From: Paenibacillus sp. FSL W8-0186
Lineage (GTDB): Bacteria > Bacillota > Bacilli > Paenibacillales > Paenibacillaceae
Length of the DNA: 64,000 nt
Direction of reading: 5' to 3'
NCBI RefSeq assembly: GCF_037969765.1
Contig: NZ_CP150207.1
Coordinates: forward strand, 4,898,501-4,962,500
The position numbers and the translations under genes were made by a program. Below the pieces are notes generated by a model, which made no database searches, had not been told where the DNA came from, and saw only the letters and a list, made by a program, of their open reading frames with translations. This document shows, in pieces, positions 1 through 11,956 of the stretch (position 1 is its first letter; each line of letters starts with the position of its first letter).

Positions 1-271
1 TGATGTCGCCTTCATTCAGTTTGCGTTTGCCGGGAAATCCATGTACCAATTCTTCGTTAACCGAAGCGCAAATGCTGTAAGGAAAGCCGTTGTAATCTTT
101 GAAAGACGGCACCGCGCCTTGACTGCGAATGTACTTATCAGCAATTTGATCGAGTTCCCCCGTCGTAATCCCGGGCTCAATCGATTGTGCCATGAGCCTG
201 TGCGTCTCCGCGACGATCCGCCCTGCTTCTCTCATAAAGCCAAGTTCCGTTTCGGATTTACAAATGATCAT
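1..271 (-). CDS. map: methionine aminopeptidase type I, 3' end outside window
   Basis: Removes the initiator methionine from nascent proteins in the cytoplasm and is a metal-dependent enzyme. Only the first 90 or so codons are visible, starting [19 protein letters not shown] and running through [20 protein letters not shown] residues (here [16 protein letters not shown]) and VHGFP, which are typical of the N-terminal half of type I enzymes. The metal ligands lie beyond the window edge. The ATG is three bases after the adk stop codon, with GAGG inside the end of adk, so the two genes are translationally close. This is the last gene seen of the S10-spc-alpha cluster, and its position after secY-adk is the usual one. 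Confidence 0.93.
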   Translation of the reverse strand, partial: MIICKSETELGFMREAGRIVAETHRLMAQSIEPGITTGELDQIADKYIRSQGAVPSFKDYNGFPYSICASVNEELVHGFPGKRKLNEGDI

Positions 272-274
272 TAC

Positions 275-952
<678 letters not shown>

Positions 953-1018
953 CTAAGAAAACAGAACAATAGGCGCCAGGAGAGTTCGTTAACCAAGCTC
1001 AATCCTGGAACCTATCTC

Positions 1019-2317
1019 CTATTTATTAATGAAGCCTTTGTAGTGACGTTTAATCAATTGCCCTTCGATCGTCTTCATCGTATCAAGCGCAACACCGATA
1101 ACGATCAGAATGGAAGTACCTCCGATTTGCACGGTACGCGGCAATCCTGCCAATGCACCGAGAATAACCGGGAGTACGGAGATAAAGGCGAGGAACAATG
1201 CGCCGGTCATCGTCAAACGGGATAGAACCCGAGTCAGATAAGTGGCCGTTGTTTTCCCCGGACGGATCCCCGGAATGTAGCCGCCGTTCTTCTTCATGTT
1301 ATCCGCCATTTGCTGCGGGTTCATCTGTACAAACGTATAGAAGAACGTAAATCCAATAATCATGATTACATACAACACAATACCCAACGGACGGTCAATG
1401 TTCATGTTGTTGCTGATCCATTGTGCCCAAGTGTGTGTTGACCAGAAGCTTGCAATGACTATCGGAAACTGCAGCAGGGATGATGCGAAGATAACCGGAA
1501 TAACACCCGCTGCGTTAATTTTGAGCGGAATGTGCGTGTTCTGCCCGCCATACATTTTGTTTCCGACAACACGCTTAGCGTATTGTACAGGAATTTTACG
1601 GATGGCTTGCTGGATGTAAATTACACCGATAACAATTAACACCAACACGATGATAATCGCAATTGCTTTAACAATGTTCATGAACGTTTGCCCAGTAACT
1701 ATGAAATCAGACATTGCGATATTTTGTATATGAGTTGGTATCGAGGCGACGATACCCGCGAAAATAATCAGCGAAATACCGTTACCGATTCCCTTATCCG
1801 TAATTTGCTCACCAAGCCACATCAAGAACGACGTACCCGCGGTCAAAACAATCGCGATCAACATATAATCCCCGAACGTAGCGTTCGGCACCATCTCCGT
1901 ATAATACAGCCGGTTGAACCCGATCGATGTCGCAAAGGCTTGAATGAGGGCCAAGACCACCGTTAAGTAACGAGTGACTTGGGCCGTCTTCTTCTTGCCA
2001 TGCTCACCTTGTTTCGCCCATTCTGCCAGCTTAGGAATAACATCCATGGACAGGAGCTGAATAATAATGGAGGCGGTGATATAAGGGAAAATCCCGATTG
2101 CAAAAATCGAGAAATTATGCAGCGCGCCGCCCGAGAAGATGTTCAATAGCCCGAGCAAATCGCTCCCCGCTACGTTTGTCGTTTTGAACACTTCTTTATT
2201 AACGCCCGGAACCGGAACAAATGTACCGATCCGGTAGATAATAAAGATAAAGAGAGTGAACAAAATACGGGTCCGCAGATCCTTAACGTGCCATATGTTC
2301 TTCATGGTTTTAAACAT
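1019..2317 (-). CDS. secY: SecYEG translocase channel subunit SecY
   Basis: Forms the protein-conducting channel of the Sec translocase in the cytoplasmic membrane, with SecE (also in this window) and SecG. The 432-residue product has ten hydrophobic segments and conserved pieces such as FVPVPGVN near residue 35, the plug-region stretch LLNIFSGGAL, and a C-terminal cytoplasmic loop with GIRPGKTT. Its ATG overlaps the rplO stop codon by one base (TAATG), with GAGGTGAT upstream, which implies translational coupling to L15. Confidence 0.98.
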   Translation of the reverse strand: MFKTMKNIWHVKDLRTRILFTLFIFIIYRIGTFVPVPGVNKEVFKTTNVAGSDLLGLLNIFSGGALHNFSIFAIGIFPYITASIIIQLLSMDVIPKLAEWAKQGEHGKKKTAQVTRYLTVVLALIQAFATSIGFNRLYYTEMVPNATFGDYMLIAIVLTAGTSFLMWLGEQITDKGIGNGISLIIFAGIVASIPTHIQNIAMSDFIVTGQTFMNIVKAIAIIIVLVLIVIGVIYIQQAIRKIPVQYAKRVVGNKMYGGQNTHIPLKINAAGVIPVIFASSLLQFPIVIASFWSTHTWAQWISNNMNIDRPLGIVLYVIMIIGFTFFYTFVQMNPQQMADNMKKNGGYIPGIRPGKTTATYLTRVLSRLTMTGALFLAFISVLPVILGALAGLPRTVQIGGTSILIVIGVALDTMKTIEGQLIKRHYKGFINK

Positions 2318-2757
2318 TAGATCACCTCGGTTTTACCGCCGGCAGCCTCGATTTTCTCCACCGCGGATTGAGAGAACTTATTCGCTTTAACCGTCAATTT
2401 GACAGTCAGTTCACCGTTGCCAAGAATCTTGATGCCGCTTTTTGCGTCTTTCACGATTCCTTGTTCAAACAACAGCTCAGGAGTAACCTCTGTATCCGCC
2501 GCAAAGTTGTTCAATTCCTGGGTGTTCACAATCGCATACTCTTTCCGCGTTGGATTCGTAAATCCGCGTTTTGGCAAGCGACGATACAACGGGTTTTGAC
2601 CGCCTTCGAAGCCCGGACGGACACCGCCGCCGGAACGAGCATTTTGACCTTTGTGACCACGTGTTGATGTTTTACCCATGCCGCTTCCTGTACCGCGTCC
2701 TACGCGTTTGCGTTCTTTGCGGGAACCAGGAGCTGGGGAAAGCTCATGTAACTTCAT
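2317..2757 (-). CDS. rplO: 50S ribosomal protein L15
   Basis: Large-subunit protein that assembles late. The 146-residue product has the glycine- and arginine-rich N-terminal region ([21 protein letters not shown]) typical of L15. The ATG at 2757 begins [11 protein letters not shown], the usual L15 start; an in-frame GTG four codons upstream sits on the AGGAGG ribosome binding site and is rejected. About 100 bases without a gene separate it from rpmD. Confidence 0.97.
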   Translation of the reverse strand: MKLHELSPAPGSRKERKRVGRGTGSGMGKTSTRGHKGQNARSGGGVRPGFEGGQNPLYRRLPKRGFTNPTRKEYAIVNTQELNNFAADTEVTPELLFEQGIVKDAKSGIKILGNGELTVKLTVKANKFSQSAVEKIEAAGGKTEVI

Positions 2758-2860
2758 CGTTCGTTGCACCTCCTTATTTATTGTTTCACTTGCGGGTAAA
2801 GGTAAACCTTAGGTCCACCAATTTCATTCGTTAGCTAATCCGCTAATACTTGTCAGGGAG

Positions 2861-3046
2861 TTATCCTTGGAGTTCTTCAACGGATACCAGATGGCTTACA
2901 TGATTGATCATGCCGCGAATGGCAGGATTATCTTGTTGAACCACGGATTGGTTTACCTTACGCAGTCCCAGTGTTTTAACAGTCGTGCGTTGTTTCTCCG
3001 ATGTGCCGATCAAACTACGTACGAGGGTAATTTGCAGCTTTGCCAT
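2861..3046 (-). CDS. rpmD: 50S ribosomal protein L30
   Basis: Small (61-residue) large-subunit protein. It begins [14 protein letters not shown] and contains [11 protein letters not shown] and the IRGMINHV segment typical of bacterial L30. A GGAGGG ribosome binding site lies just upstream of the ATG. It sits 12 bases after rpsE in the spc operon. Confidence 0.97.
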   Translation of the reverse strand: MAKLQITLVRSLIGTSEKQRTTVKTLGLRKVNQSVVQQDNPAIRGMINHVSHLVSVEELQG

Positions 3047-3058
3047 GAGATTCCCTCC

Positions 3059-3556
3059 TTAACCGAGAAGTTCTTCGACGGTTTTACCGCGTAATTTCGC
3101 AACATCTTCAGCGCGTTTCAGACGGGACAAGCCCTCCAAAGTCGCGTTAACCATGTTGATGGAATTCGAAGAACCTAAAGATTTTGTTAGAATGTCGCCT
3201 ACGCCAGCAAGTTCGAGTACCGCACGAACTGGACCGCCTGCGATTACCCCGGTACCTTCGGAAGCCGGTTTAAGAAGAACGCGGCCTGCACCGAAGTGAC
3301 CGATTACTTGGTGAGGGACTGTCGTTCCCACAAGCGGAACGAATACAAGGTTTTTCTTAGCATCTTCGATTCCTTTGCGAATCGCATCAGGAACCTCGCC
3401 TGCCTTACCGATCCCAGCGCCAACCCAGCCTTTGCCGTCCCCGACAACTACGAGCGCACTGAAGCTAAAACGGCGTCCGCCTTTTACTACTTTAGCTACG
3501 CGGTTAATATTTACAACTCTTTCAGTCAGTTCTAAAGTATTCGGATCTACACGCAA
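3059..3556 (-). CDS. rpsE: 30S ribosomal protein S5
   Basis: Small-subunit protein involved in decoding accuracy and a known site of spectinomycin-resistance changes. The 165-residue product has the N-terminal double-stranded RNA-binding part ([20 protein letters not shown], residues ~20-40) and the C-terminal part with [12 protein letters not shown]. The N-terminal loop matches the usual sequence, with no sign of a resistance change. Confidence 0.98.
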   Translation of the reverse strand: MRVDPNTLELTERVVNINRVAKVVKGGRRFSFSALVVVGDGKGWVGAGIGKAGEVPDAIRKGIEDAKKNLVFVPLVGTTVPHQVIGHFGAGRVLLKPASEGTGVIAGGPVRAVLELAGVGDILTKSLGSSNSINMVNATLEGLSRLKRAEDVAKLRGKTVEELLG

Positions 3557-3583
3557 GTCGTTAACCTCCTTTTAGTGATTATT

Positions 3584-3949
3584 TTAGAATTCAAGGCCTG
3601 CTTCGCGAGCCGCGTCTGCCAGAGCCTGAATACGTCCGTGATACAAGTATCCTCCACGGTCAAACACAACGTTTTTGAAGCCTTTTTCCTGAGCGCGTTT
3701 TGCGATCAGTTCGCCAACTTTTTTAGCAGACTCCACATTGCCGCCGTTGGTAATTCCGCTCAATTCTTTATCAAGTGTCGATGCCGATGCCAGAGTAACC
3801 CCAGCCACATCATCGATCAGCTGTGCATAGATATGTTTGGCAGAACGGAATACGTTCAATCTTGGACGAACAGCCGTTCCTTGGATTTTTCTCCGTACGC
3901 GCAAATGTCTTTTCAGACGAGCTTTGTTCTTATCAGCTTTTGTAATCAT
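3584..3949 (-). CDS. rplR: 50S ribosomal protein L18
   Basis: Binds 5S rRNA and anchors it to the large subunit. The product of 121 residues begins [15 protein letters not shown] and ends [10 protein letters not shown], both typical. Start choice is uncertain: the ATG at 3958, three codons upstream, is only four bases from GGGAG, while the chosen ATG is 13 bases from it but matches the usual L18 N-terminus. Confidence 0.95.
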   Translation of the reverse strand: MITKADKNKARLKRHLRVRRKIQGTAVRPRLNVFRSAKHIYAQLIDDVAGVTLASASTLDKELSGITNGGNVESAKKVGELIAKRAQEKGFKNVVFDRGGYLYHGRIQALADAAREAGLEF

Positions 3950-4032
3950 GACTTCCATTTCACTCCCTTCGGTTTACCTAAACAACACAAATCGTTCAAC
4001 TCGCCAGAAGGATTGGTCCGCTAAGAAGAAAG

Positions 4033-4575
4033 TTATTTCTTCTTACCGGCTTTACCTTCTTTACGGATAATGCGTTCACCTTCGTACTTGATCCCTTTGC
4101 CTTTGTACGGCTCAGGCTCGCGTACGGAACGAATTTTAGCAGCATATTCGCCAACACGCTCTTTGTTAATTCCGCTAACGACGATCTTCGTGTTCGAAGG
4201 CACTTCAAATGTAATGCCTGGCTCTGGAGTGATTTCTACAGGATGGGAGTACCCTACGTTGAGTACGAGCTTCTCTCCGGATTTGCTTGCGCGGTATCCG
4301 ACCCCAACCAGCTCAAGGTTTCTAGTGAAACCTTCAGTTACTCCACTAACCATGTTGCTCACTACACTGCGCGTTGTACCGTGCAGGGAACGATGCGTTT
4401 TATGATCAGAAGGACGTTCTACTGTGATCTCATTGTTCTCAACAGTAATTTTCATGTCCTTGTGAAGTTCACGAGTCAAAGAACCTTTCGGCCCTTTTAC
4501 TGTAATCACATTATTATCAAGTGTGATATCCACACCACTTGGTACTGTAATTGGTTTGCGACCAATTCGAGACAT
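4033..4575 (-). CDS. rplF: 50S ribosomal protein L6
   Basis: Large-subunit protein near the sarcin-ricin loop. The 180-residue product begins [15 protein letters not shown] and contains the late motif [25 protein letters not shown] (split across residues ~150-178). The ATG at 4575 is 8 bases from AAGGAGG; an in-frame GTG three codons earlier overlaps that site. Confidence 0.98.
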   Translation of the reverse strand: MSRIGRKPITVPSGVDITLDNNVITVKGPKGSLTRELHKDMKITVENNEITVERPSDHKTHRSLHGTTRSVVSNMVSGVTEGFTRNLELVGVGYRASKSGEKLVLNVGYSHPVEITPEPGITFEVPSNTKIVVSGINKERVGEYAAKIRSVREPEPYKGKGIKYEGERIIRKEGKAGKKK

Positions 4576-4605
4576 TTGCTGCACCTCCTTGTTTTGTGAC
4601 GTTAA

Positions 4606-5004
4606 TTACCAAACGTAGCAGACAACTTCGCCGCCGGCTTTAGACTGACGTGCTTCTTTGTCGGTCATAACACCTTTGGAAGTGGAAATAATCGCGATTC
4701 CCAGTCCGCCCAGAACACGAGGAACCTCAGTGCTCTTTGTGTAAACGCGAAGACCTGGTTTACTGATTCTTTTCAAGCCAGTAATAACGCGTTCGTTGTT
4801 AGGGCCGTATTTCAGGAAAAGACGGATCATCCCTTGTTTGTTGTCATCAATATATTCTGCATCGCGGATGAAGCCTTCACGCTTCAGAATCTCGGCGATT
4901 TGCTTCTTGATCGTTGAGGCAGGCAGTTCCACCGTTTCGTGGCGAACCGTGTTCGCGTTACGAATACGAGTAAGCATATCTGCAATTGGATCTGACATAG
5001 TCAT
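4606..5004 (-). CDS. rpsH: 30S ribosomal protein S8
   Basis: Central-domain small-subunit protein binding 16S rRNA. The 132-residue product has [14 protein letters not shown] at the N-terminus and [13 protein letters not shown] near the C-terminus. The first ATG (5004) is 9 bases from AAGGAGG and is preferred over the ATG two codons later. Confidence 0.98.
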   Translation of the reverse strand: MTMSDPIADMLTRIRNANTVRHETVELPASTIKKQIAEILKREGFIRDAEYIDDNKQGMIRLFLKYGPNNERVITGLKRISKPGLRVYTKSTEVPRVLGGLGIAIISTSKGVMTDKEARQSKAGGEVVCYVW

Positions 5005-5035
5005 ACGTGTAAACCTCCTTCCCGTTGTTGATTGT

Positions 5036-5221
5036 TTACCAGCTTGCTTTTTTCACGCCAGGAATCTGGCCTTTATAAGCTAATTCACGGAAACAAATTC
5101 TGCATATTTTAAATTTTTGCAGTACCGAATGTGGACGACCGCAACGCTCACAACGGGTGTATGCCCGTACTTTAAATTTCGGTGTGCGTTGTTGTTTAAC
5201 TTTCATCGAAGTTTTTGCCAC
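5036..5221 (-). CDS. rpsZ: 30S ribosomal protein S14, zinc-binding short form
   Basis: Small-subunit head protein. At 61 residues it is the short S14 type, with four zinc-ligand cysteines at C24, C27, C40 and C43. Zinc-free S14 paralogues are longer and lack these cysteines. It sits in the standard spc position between rplE and rpsH. Confidence 0.98.
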   Translation of the reverse strand: MAKTSMKVKQQRTPKFKVRAYTRCERCGRPHSVLQKFKICRICFRELAYKGQIPGVKKASW

Positions 5222-5269
5222 TTAGCCTGACACCTCCTAAATAGTTTCGGAGAATTCGTTACGACCTAC

Positions 5270-5812
5270 TTATTTTACGAAAGGCATTCCCAGTCCTGTG
5301 AGCAATTCACGGGACTCTTCATCCGTCTTAGCCGTTGTTACAATAACAATGTCCATACCGCGAACTTTGTCGACTTGATCGTATTCGATCTCAGGGAAAA
5401 TCAATTGCTCTTTCAAACCAAGCGTGTAGTTACCGCGTCCGTCAAACGCTTTGTTCGATACGCCGTGGAAGTCACGTACACGCGGAAGCGTTACGTTGAA
5501 CAATTTGTCGAGGAAATGGTACATGCGCTCACCGCGAAGAGTTACCTTCACGCCGATTGGCATGTTCTCACGAAGCTTAAATCCGGCGATGGATTTCTTA
5601 GCACGCGTGATGACTGGCTTTTGACCAGCGATCAGCTGCAAATCGTTAACCGCGGAATCAAGAACTTTCGAGTTTGCTACGGCTTCACCAACACCCATGT
5701 TGATAACTACCTTCTCAACTTTAGGTACTTGCATTACCGTTGTATAGTTGAATTTTTGAATCAAAGCAGGCGTTACTTCATTCAAAAAACGTTCTTTCAA
5801 TCTTGCTGCCAT
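5270..5812 (-). CDS. rplE: 50S ribosomal protein L5
   Basis: Binds 5S rRNA together with L18 and contributes to the central protuberance. The 180-residue product contains [30 protein letters not shown] and the C-terminal [13 protein letters not shown] typical of L5. Confidence 0.98.
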   Translation of the reverse strand: MAARLKERFLNEVTPALIQKFNYTTVMQVPKVEKVVINMGVGEAVANSKVLDSAVNDLQLIAGQKPVITRAKKSIAGFKLRENMPIGVKVTLRGERMYHFLDKLFNVTLPRVRDFHGVSNKAFDGRGNYTLGLKEQLIFPEIEYDQVDKVRGMDIVIVTTAKTDEESRELLTGLGMPFVK

Positions 5813-5845
5813 GAATCATGGACCTCCTTTCTTTGCGTTACTGGA

Positions 5846-6199
5846 TTAGTCGATTACTTCACCCGATTTTTTAGCAACACGAACTTTTTTGCCATTGTCC
5901 AATACTTTGTAACCGATACGGGTTACGCTTCCGCTCTTAGGATCAACGTGCATAACGTTCGAAACGTGAATCGGAGCTTCCTTCTCAATAATTCCGCCTT
6001 GCGGGTTCAGCTGATTTGGTTTTTGGTGTTTCTTAACCATGTTCACGCCTTCCACAAGTACGCGGTTTTCGCGAGGATACGCAGCGATGACGCGGCCTTT
6101 TTTGCCTTTGTCTTTACCCGTAATCACGATAACCGTGTCGTCTTTTTTGACATGCAGTTTATTGTTATGGGATTCTAGAACCTTCTTCAGTCTAGGCAT
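5846..6199 (-). CDS. rplX: 50S ribosomal protein L24
   Basis: Assembly-initiating large-subunit protein with a KOW domain ([17 protein letters not shown], residues ~21-37). The 117-residue product has about 14 more N-terminal residues ([14 protein letters not shown]) than the common form that begins at HVKK. The ATG is supported by AGGAGG 8 bases upstream, so I keep the extension, which I recall as common in Paenibacillus. Confidence 0.96.
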   Translation of the reverse strand: MPRLKKVLESHNNKLHVKKDDTVIVITGKDKGKKGRVIAAYPRENRVLVEGVNMVKKHQKPNQLNPQGGIIEKEAPIHVSNVMHVDPKSGSVTRIGYKVLDNGKKVRVAKKSGEVID

Positions 6200-6245
6200 T
6201 CTTTACACCTCCTGTTTCGTCGAAACTTCATGTTTCACATACGTA

Positions 6246-6614
6246 CTAGATAACTTCCGGAGCCAAGGAAATGATTTTCATGAAATCTCTATCACGAAGT
6301 TCACGAGCAACAGGTCCGAAAATACGTGTACCGCGCGGGCTCTTGTCGTCTTTAACAACAACCGCTGCATTTTCGTCAAACGAGATATAAGAACCATCTT
6401 TACGACGAACGGAACGTTTCGTACGAACGATTACTGCTTTAACGATGTCACCCTTTTTGACAACGCCGCCTGGTGTTGCTTGTTTTACGGAACAAACGAT
6501 CAAATCTCCAATATGCGCTGAACGACGACCAGTACCACCTAGAACGCGGATACACATCAATTCCTTCGCACCAGAGTTGTCGGCTACATGCAATCGCGAG
6601 AATGCTTGAATCAT
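6246..6614 (-). CDS. rplN: 50S ribosomal protein L14
   Basis: Large-subunit protein at the subunit interface. The 122-residue product begins [17 protein letters not shown] and has [14 protein letters not shown] near residue 100, both highly conserved in L14. Confidence 0.98.
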   Translation of the reverse strand: MIQAFSRLHVADNSGAKELMCIRVLGGTGRRSAHIGDLIVCSVKQATPGGVVKKGDIVKAVIVRTKRSVRRKDGSYISFDENAAVVVKDDKSPRGTRIFGPVARELRDRDFMKIISLAPEVI

Positions 6615-6650
6615 GGTTATTTCCTCCTTTCAGTTTAAGCTGCCATGCTG

Positions 6651-6914
6651 TTAGATAATAATCGCTGCTTCGATGATCTCTGCTAGTCTCCAACGCTTGT
6701 CTTTGGACAGCGGACGAGTTTCGACGATTCTAACCGTATCACCAATTTTTGCAGTGTTGTTCTCATCATGCGCTTTAAATTTTTTCGTATATTTAATGCG
6801 TTTATGGTACAAATCATGTTTCTTGTAAGTCTCAACAGCTACAACGATGGTTTTATCCATTTTGTCACTGACAACTTTACCAACTTGCACTTTACGGGCA
6901 TTGCGTTCGCTCAT
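6651..6914 (-). CDS. rpsQ: 30S ribosomal protein S17
   Basis: Primary 16S rRNA-binding small-subunit protein of 87 residues. It has the OB-fold pattern [14 protein letters not shown] and the [13 protein letters not shown] segment. Confidence 0.98.
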   Translation of the reverse strand: MSERNARKVQVGKVVSDKMDKTIVVAVETYKKHDLYHKRIKYTKKFKAHDENNTAKIGDTVRIVETRPLSKDKRWRLAEIIEAAIII

Positions 6915-6965
6915 TGGTTAGCCTCCTTCCTGGACTTAGGCGCTTCGCTTACGTGGAGCGCAGTA

Positions 6966-7166
6966 TTAGCTAGTAATACCAAGTTCTCTTTCATGTAAAA
7001 TGGTTTTAGCACGAGCTATATCTTTCCGCACGTCACGGATTCGAGTCGGGTTATCGAGCTGGCCGGTGGCCAATTGAAAACGGAGGTTGAAAAGCTCTTC
7101 CTTAAAACCCGCAATTTTTTGTTCGATTTCAGCAGTGGTTAAGTTGCGAAGTTCATTAGCTTTCAT
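6966..7166 (-). CDS. rpmC: 50S ribosomal protein L29
   Basis: Large-subunit protein near the exit tunnel. The 66-residue product begins [17 protein letters not shown]. The ATG at 7166 is chosen because it gives the normal L29 N-terminus and follows a GGTGGTGAAG ribosome binding site. It overlaps the end of rplP by 11 bases, suggesting coupled translation. Confidence 0.97.
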   Translation of the reverse strand: MKANELRNLTTAEIEQKIAGFKEELFNLRFQLATGQLDNPTRIRDVRKDIARAKTILHERELGITS

Positions 7167-7590
7167 TTGCTTCACCACCCAATTCTTCACGTTTCACAAA
7201 CTTTGTTTTGATTGGCAGTTTGTGAGCGGCAAGCCGCATAGCTTCACGAGCAATTTCCTCGGGTACACCAGCAAGCTCAAACAAGATTTTGCCTGGTTTC
7301 ACAACTGCAACCCATTTCTCAACGTTACCTTTACCGCTACCCATCCGCACTTCAAGAGGCTTTTGAGTAATTGGCTTGTCAGGGAAAATTTTAATCCATA
7401 CTTTACCGCCCCGTTTGATATAACGAGTCATCGCGATACGCGCAGCCTCGATTTGGCGGTTCGTAATCCATGTAGGCTCAAGAGCTTGCAGGCCGTATTC
7501 GCCGAAGTTCAGCTCAGTTCCGCCTTTAGCTTGGCCTCTCAAACTACCGCGCTGCTGCTTGCGGTGTTTTACACGTTTAGGTACCAACAT
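7156..7590 (-). CDS. rplP: 50S ribosomal protein L16
   Basis: Large-subunit protein near the A-site tRNA and late-assembling. The 144-residue product begins [15 protein letters not shown] and has [19 protein letters not shown] near residue 80. It begins two bases after the rpsC stop, with its ribosome binding site inside the end of rpsC. Confidence 0.98.
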   Translation of the reverse strand: MLVPKRVKHRKQQRGSLRGQAKGGTELNFGEYGLQALEPTWITNRQIEAARIAMTRYIKRGGKVWIKIFPDKPITQKPLEVRMGSGKGNVEKWVAVVKPGKILFELAGVPEEIAREAMRLAAHKLPIKTKFVKREELGGEANES

Positions 7591-7592
7591 GA

Positions 7593-8261
7593 TTAATTGC
7601 CTCCTTCCTGGGCAGCTTGTTGTTTCTTAGCCGTAGGAAGAACCTCTCCACGATAAATCCATACTTTTACGCCAAGACGTCCATAGGTCGTATGAGCTTC
7701 AGCCGTACCGTAATCAATATCAGCGCGAAGCGTATGAAGTGGAACAGTTCCTTCACTGTAGCCTTCCGAACGAGCAATCTCAGCACCGCCAAGACGACCG
7801 CTGACTGCTGTTTTGATCCCTTTAGCACCTGCGCGCATTGTTCTTTGAATCGCTTGTTTAAGCGCACGACGGAAAGAAACACGACGCTCCAATTGTTGTG
7901 CGATGCTCTCAGCGACAAGAATCGCGTCAAGATCAGGGTTTTTGATTTCAGAGATATTGATGTGAACTTTTTTGCCGCCTGCGATTTTCGTAATTTGATT
8001 ACGCAGGTTTTCAACTTCCGAACCGCCCTTACCGATAACCATGCCCGGCTTAGCAGTATGGATCGTTACATTCACACGATTAGCCGCTCTCTCGATTTCG
8101 ATCCGAGATACCGCGGAGTCTTTCAGTTTGTTTTTCAGGTGCTCACGAATTTTAACGTCTTCAAGCAAAAGATCACCGAAATCTTTGCCTGCGTACCATT
8201 TGGATTCCCAGTCACGGATAATCCCTACTCGTAGTCCGACCGGATTTACTTTTTGGCCCAC
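7593..8261 (-). CDS. rpsC: 30S ribosomal protein S3, GTG start
   Basis: Small-subunit head protein at the mRNA entry channel. The 222-residue product has a KH domain with [12 protein letters not shown] near residue 80. The GTG at 8261 is chosen because AAGGAGG lies 8 bases upstream and the protein then starts at the normal [12 protein letters not shown]. The longer open frame upstream overlaps rplV and has no such site. Confidence 0.97.
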   Translation of the reverse strand: MGQKVNPVGLRVGIIRDWESKWYAGKDFGDLLLEDVKIREHLKNKLKDSAVSRIEIERAANRVNVTIHTAKPGMVIGKGGSEVENLRNQITKIAGGKKVHINISEIKNPDLDAILVAESIAQQLERRVSFRRALKQAIQRTMRAGAKGIKTAVSGRLGGAEIARSEGYSEGTVPLHTLRADIDYGTAEAHTTYGRLGVKVWIYRGEVLPTAKKQQAAQEGGN

Positions 8262-8274
8262 GCGTTTTCCCTCC

Positions 8275-8607
8275 TTATTTTTCGGATACCACCAAAGTAA
8301 TGTGGCTGGTGCGTTTGTTGATCCGACTTGCACGTCCCATTGCCCGCGGGCGGAAACGTTTCATTGTAGGACCTTGGTTTACGTACGCTTCCGTAACAAC
8401 CAATTTATTTACATCCAGAGAATAGTTGTGCTCTGCATTGGCAATCGCTGAATTCAAGAGCTTCTCCACGATTGGGGAAGCCGCCTTAGGCGTGTGGCGA
8501 AGAATCGCGATAGCATCGCCAACTTGCTTGCCACGGATCAAATCGATAACCAATTTAGCTTTCCGCGGAGCAATACGGATGGACCTTGCATGTGCTTTAG
8601 CTTCCAT
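8275..8607 (-). CDS. rplV: 50S ribosomal protein L22
   Basis: Large-subunit protein lining the nascent peptide tunnel. The 110-residue product has the long beta-hairpin region ([17 protein letters not shown], residues ~76-93), where macrolide-resistance changes are known in other species. The loop looks wild type. Confidence 0.98.
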   Translation of the reverse strand: MEAKAHARSIRIAPRKAKLVIDLIRGKQVGDAIAILRHTPKAASPIVEKLLNSAIANAEHNYSLDVNKLVVTEAYVNQGPTMKRFRPRAMGRASRINKRTSHITLVVSEK

Positions 8608-8643
8608 TGTGTGTTACCTCCTCTCAAACGAAGAACTTATCGC

Positions 8644-8922
8644 TTAACGTCTCGTTTTCTTATCGTCGTCCGTATGACCTTTATAGGTACGGGTTGGAGC
8701 AAATTCGCCGAGTTTATGTCCGACCATATCCTCAGTAACATATACCGGAACATGCTTGCGGCCATCATATACACCGAATGTATGTCCAATGAATTGCGGG
8801 AAAATCGTAGAGCGACGGGACCAAGTTTTGATTACTACCTTCTTGTTCGATGCGCTCGCTTCTTCCACTTTCTTCAACAGGTAACCATCAATAAATGGCC
8901 CCTTTTTCAGACTGCGACTCAT
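8644..8922 (-). CDS. rpsS: 30S ribosomal protein S19
   Basis: Small-subunit head protein. The 92-residue product begins [18 protein letters not shown] and includes [15 protein letters not shown], both typical of S19. Confidence 0.98.
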   Translation of the reverse strand: MSRSLKKGPFIDGYLLKKVEEASASNKKVVIKTWSRRSTIFPQFIGHTFGVYDGRKHVPVYVTEDMVGHKLGEFAPTRTYKGHTDDDKKTRR

Positions 8923-9021
8923 GTATTTTTCCTCCCTTCGCCACTTTGAAAAATGACTTCGCCTTCTTTTAGGCTAAGCCGGCTTATGCCAGCTGTTGAT
9001 ATCTCTCGTTGCCGCAACCAC

Positions 9022-9050
9022 GAAGTGATCCGCTAGCAGCGGATTACTTC
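9022..9050 (-). other. hairpin at the rplB stop codon
   Basis: A 13-bp stem with one G-U pair and a 3-base loop (arms 9022-9034 and 9038-9050). It includes the rplB stop codon in the 121-base gap before rpsS. No T-run follows on the minus strand, so I do not call it a terminator. It may affect mRNA stability or processing between L2 and S19. Confidence 0.6.
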
Positions 9051-9874
9051 GTACGGCCGCGAACGATATATTTATCAGAAGCTTTGCCTTTTTTACGCGT
9101 TTTGTAACCAAGCGTCGGTTTGCCCCATGGAGAAAGCGGAGACTTACGTCCGATTGGCGCACGGCCTTCACCACCACCGTGTGGGTGATCGTTCGGGTTC
9201 ATGACGACACCGCGTACAGATGGGCGCTTGCCAAGCCAACGGCCGCGGCCAGCTTTACCGATCTTGATCAATTCATGGTCTTGGTTACCTACAGAACCAA
9301 TCGTCGCGCGGCAAACTTTAAGAATTTTACGCACTTCGCCAGAAGACAGGCGAACGGATACGTACTTATCTTCTTTACCGAGCAATTGTCCTTCTGTACC
9401 AGCCGCACGAACGAGCTGTCCGCCTTTGCCTGGTTGAAGTTCAATGTTGTGGATAACTGTACCTACTGGAATGTTCTCCAAAGGAAGAGCATTACCGATT
9501 TTGATGTCAGATCCAGGTCCTGACTCGATCATGTCGCCTACTTTCAGTCCTTTCGGAGCCAAAATGTAGCGTTTCTCGCCGTCAACATAGTGGATCAGAG
9601 CGATATTGGAAGTCCGGTTCGGGTCGTACTCGATTGTAGCAACGCGACCTGGAATTCCATCCTTATTACGTTTGAAGTCGATGATCCGGTAGTTACGTTT
9701 GTGTCCTCCACCATGGTGGCGAACCGTAATTTTACCGTGGTTGTTACGTCCAGCCGTTTTGCTCAGTGGAGCAAGCAACGATTTCTCCGGACGATCCGTA
9801 GTAATTTCTTCAAAAGTGGATACAGACATATTCCGTCTTGCTGGAGATGTCGGTTTATACTTTTTAATTGGCAC
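9044..9874 (-). CDS. rplB: 50S ribosomal protein L2
   Basis: Large-subunit protein needed for peptidyl-transferase function. The 276-residue product begins [15 protein letters not shown] and contains the conserved [14 protein letters not shown] stretch near residue 226, with the histidine linked to catalysis. Confidence 0.99.
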   Translation of the reverse strand: MPIKKYKPTSPARRNMSVSTFEEITTDRPEKSLLAPLSKTAGRNNHGKITVRHHGGGHKRNYRIIDFKRNKDGIPGRVATIEYDPNRTSNIALIHYVDGEKRYILAPKGLKVGDMIESGPGSDIKIGNALPLENIPVGTVIHNIELQPGKGGQLVRAAGTEGQLLGKEDKYVSVRLSSGEVRKILKVCRATIGSVGNQDHELIKIGKAGRGRWLGKRPSVRGVVMNPNDHPHGGGEGRAPIGRKSPLSPWGKPTLGYKTRKKGKASDKYIVRGRTK

Positions 9875-9903
9875 TGTTTTTCCCTCCTTGCTCTAACGTT
9901 CTA

Positions 9904-10194
9904 TTATACCGATTCAAAAAATTCAAGCGGCTTGCTGTCAGCCGTTAGCGTAACGAATGCTTTTTTCCATTCAGGAGTATATCCGAAGTGGCGTCCGTAA
10001 CGTTTAGGCTTGGCAGGAACACGCAGTGTATTCACATTGCTCACTTTAACATTGAAGATCGCTTCTACAGCTTGTTTGATTTCGGTTTTGTTCGCACGAA
10101 TGTCTACTTCGAAAACATATTTGTTCTCGCTCATGTAATCAGCCGTACGTTCCGTAATCAGGGGACGTTTAATTATATCACGAGGATCTTTCAT
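9904..10194 (-). CDS. rplW: 50S ribosomal protein L23
   Basis: Located at the tunnel exit and a docking site for trigger factor and SRP. The 96-residue product begins [17 protein letters not shown] and has [16 protein letters not shown] near residue 64. Its ATG overlaps the rplD stop codon (TAATG), implying coupling. Confidence 0.98.
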   Translation of the reverse strand: MKDPRDIIKRPLITERTADYMSENKYVFEVDIRANKTEIKQAVEAIFNVKVSNVNTLRVPAKPKRYGRHFGYTPEWKKAFVTLTADSKPLEFFESV

Positions 10195-10817
10195 TACGCG
10201 AGCACCTCCTCTACCTTCTGAACTGCTTCTTTCGTAATGATCAGTTTGTCGTGCGTCAGCACGTCAAGAACATTAATGCCGTCAGCTGCAACGAATTTAA
10301 CACCTGGGATGTTGCGTGCGGACAATGCTACATTGTCATCATAGCTAGGCGCTACGATCAATGCTTTGCGGTCTACTTTCAGGTTGTTCAGAATCGCTGC
10401 GAACTCTTTCGTCTTAGGAGCGTTCAGGCTGAGCGCATCCAATACGATAATGTCTTGGTCGATCACTTTCGAAGAAAGAGCCGATTTGATTGCCAAACGA
10501 CGAACTTTCTTAGGCAATTTGTACGCATAGCTGCGTGGAGTCGGACCGAACACGATTCCGCCGCCAACCCATTGCGGGGAGCGGATCGAACCTTGACGAG
10601 CACGACCTGTGCCTTTTTGTTTCCATGGTTTACGGCCGCCGCCGCGAACTTCGGAGCGTCCTTTTACTTTATGAGTACCCAAACGCAGGGAAGCGCGCTG
10701 CATAACAACTGCGTCGTGAAGAACGTGAACGTTCGGTTCGATTCCGAATACCGCGTCATTCAGTTCAACTTCGCCCACTTGGCTACCGCTGACATTATAT
10801 AGTGCTACTTTAGGCAT
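10194..10817 (-). CDS. rplD: 50S ribosomal protein L4
   Basis: Large-subunit protein whose extended loop lines the peptide tunnel. In E. coli it also represses its own operon. The 207-residue product has the loop [20 protein letters not shown] near residues 62-81. It is cotranslated with rplW through a one-base overlap. Confidence 0.98.
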   Translation of the reverse strand: MPKVALYNVSGSQVGEVELNDAVFGIEPNVHVLHDAVVMQRASLRLGTHKVKGRSEVRGGGRKPWKQKGTGRARQGSIRSPQWVGGGIVFGPTPRSYAYKLPKKVRRLAIKSALSSKVIDQDIIVLDALSLNAPKTKEFAAILNNLKVDRKALIVAPSYDDNVALSARNIPGVKFVAADGINVLDVLTHDKLIITKEAVQKVEEVLA

Positions 10818-10844
10818 TGCTTGTTCCTCCTTTCCTTAAGGCGA

Positions 10845-11468
10845 TTACTTCTTAACCGCTTGTTTGATTTTAACTACGCTATTTTTAGGACCTGGAATGG
10901 ATCCTTTAACGAGCAATACGTTACGCTCTGCATCCACGCGGATGACTTCAAGGTTCTGGATCGTAATCGTTTCGTTACCCATATGCCCTGGCAATTTTTT
11001 GCCTTTAGGAACACGGTTGGCTTGGATGGAACCCATGGAACCTGGACCGCGATGGTAACGGGAACCGTGAGACATAGGCCCGCGGCTTTGACCCCAACGT
11101 TTGATGTTACCTTGGAATCCTTTACCTTTAGAAATACCTGTTACGTCAACAAATTCGCCTTCAGCAAAAATATCAACTTTGACCTCTTGGCCAACTTCAT
11201 ATGTTGCCAAATCAATACCGCGAATTTCACGAACGTAGCGCTTAGGTGCTGTATTCGCCTTCTTAGCGTGACCTAATTCAGGTTTGTTAGCTCTGCTTTC
11301 TTTCTTATCGGCATAACCGATTTGAATCGCTTCGTAACCGTCGTTCTCCACATCTTTCTTCTGCAGAACAATGTTGGACTCAGCTTCGATAACCGTTACA
11401 GGAATAACAACGCCCTCTGGGGTAAACACTTGAGTCATTCCGAGTTTTTTCCCTAAGATACCTTTCAT
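10845..11468 (-). CDS. rplC: 50S ribosomal protein L3
   Basis: Large-subunit protein that starts assembly near the 3' end of 23S rRNA. The 207-residue product begins [15 protein letters not shown] and has the internal loop [17 protein letters not shown] near residue 130, close to the peptidyl-transferase centre in known structures. Confidence 0.98.
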   Translation of the reverse strand: MKGILGKKLGMTQVFTPEGVVIPVTVIEAESNIVLQKKDVENDGYEAIQIGYADKKESRANKPELGHAKKANTAPKRYVREIRGIDLATYEVGQEVKVDIFAEGEFVDVTGISKGKGFQGNIKRWGQSRGPMSHGSRYHRGPGSMGSIQANRVPKGKKLPGHMGNETITIQNLEVIRVDAERNVLLVKGSIPGPKNSVVKIKQAVKK

Positions 11469-11510
11469 GTTGACACCTCTTTTCCTTTCCTAATCAACTC
11501 ACGATTGATA

Positions 11511-11921
<411 letters not shown>

Positions 11922-11956
11922 TCACATCATCGCACAGTCACAGAACAACATTCACT

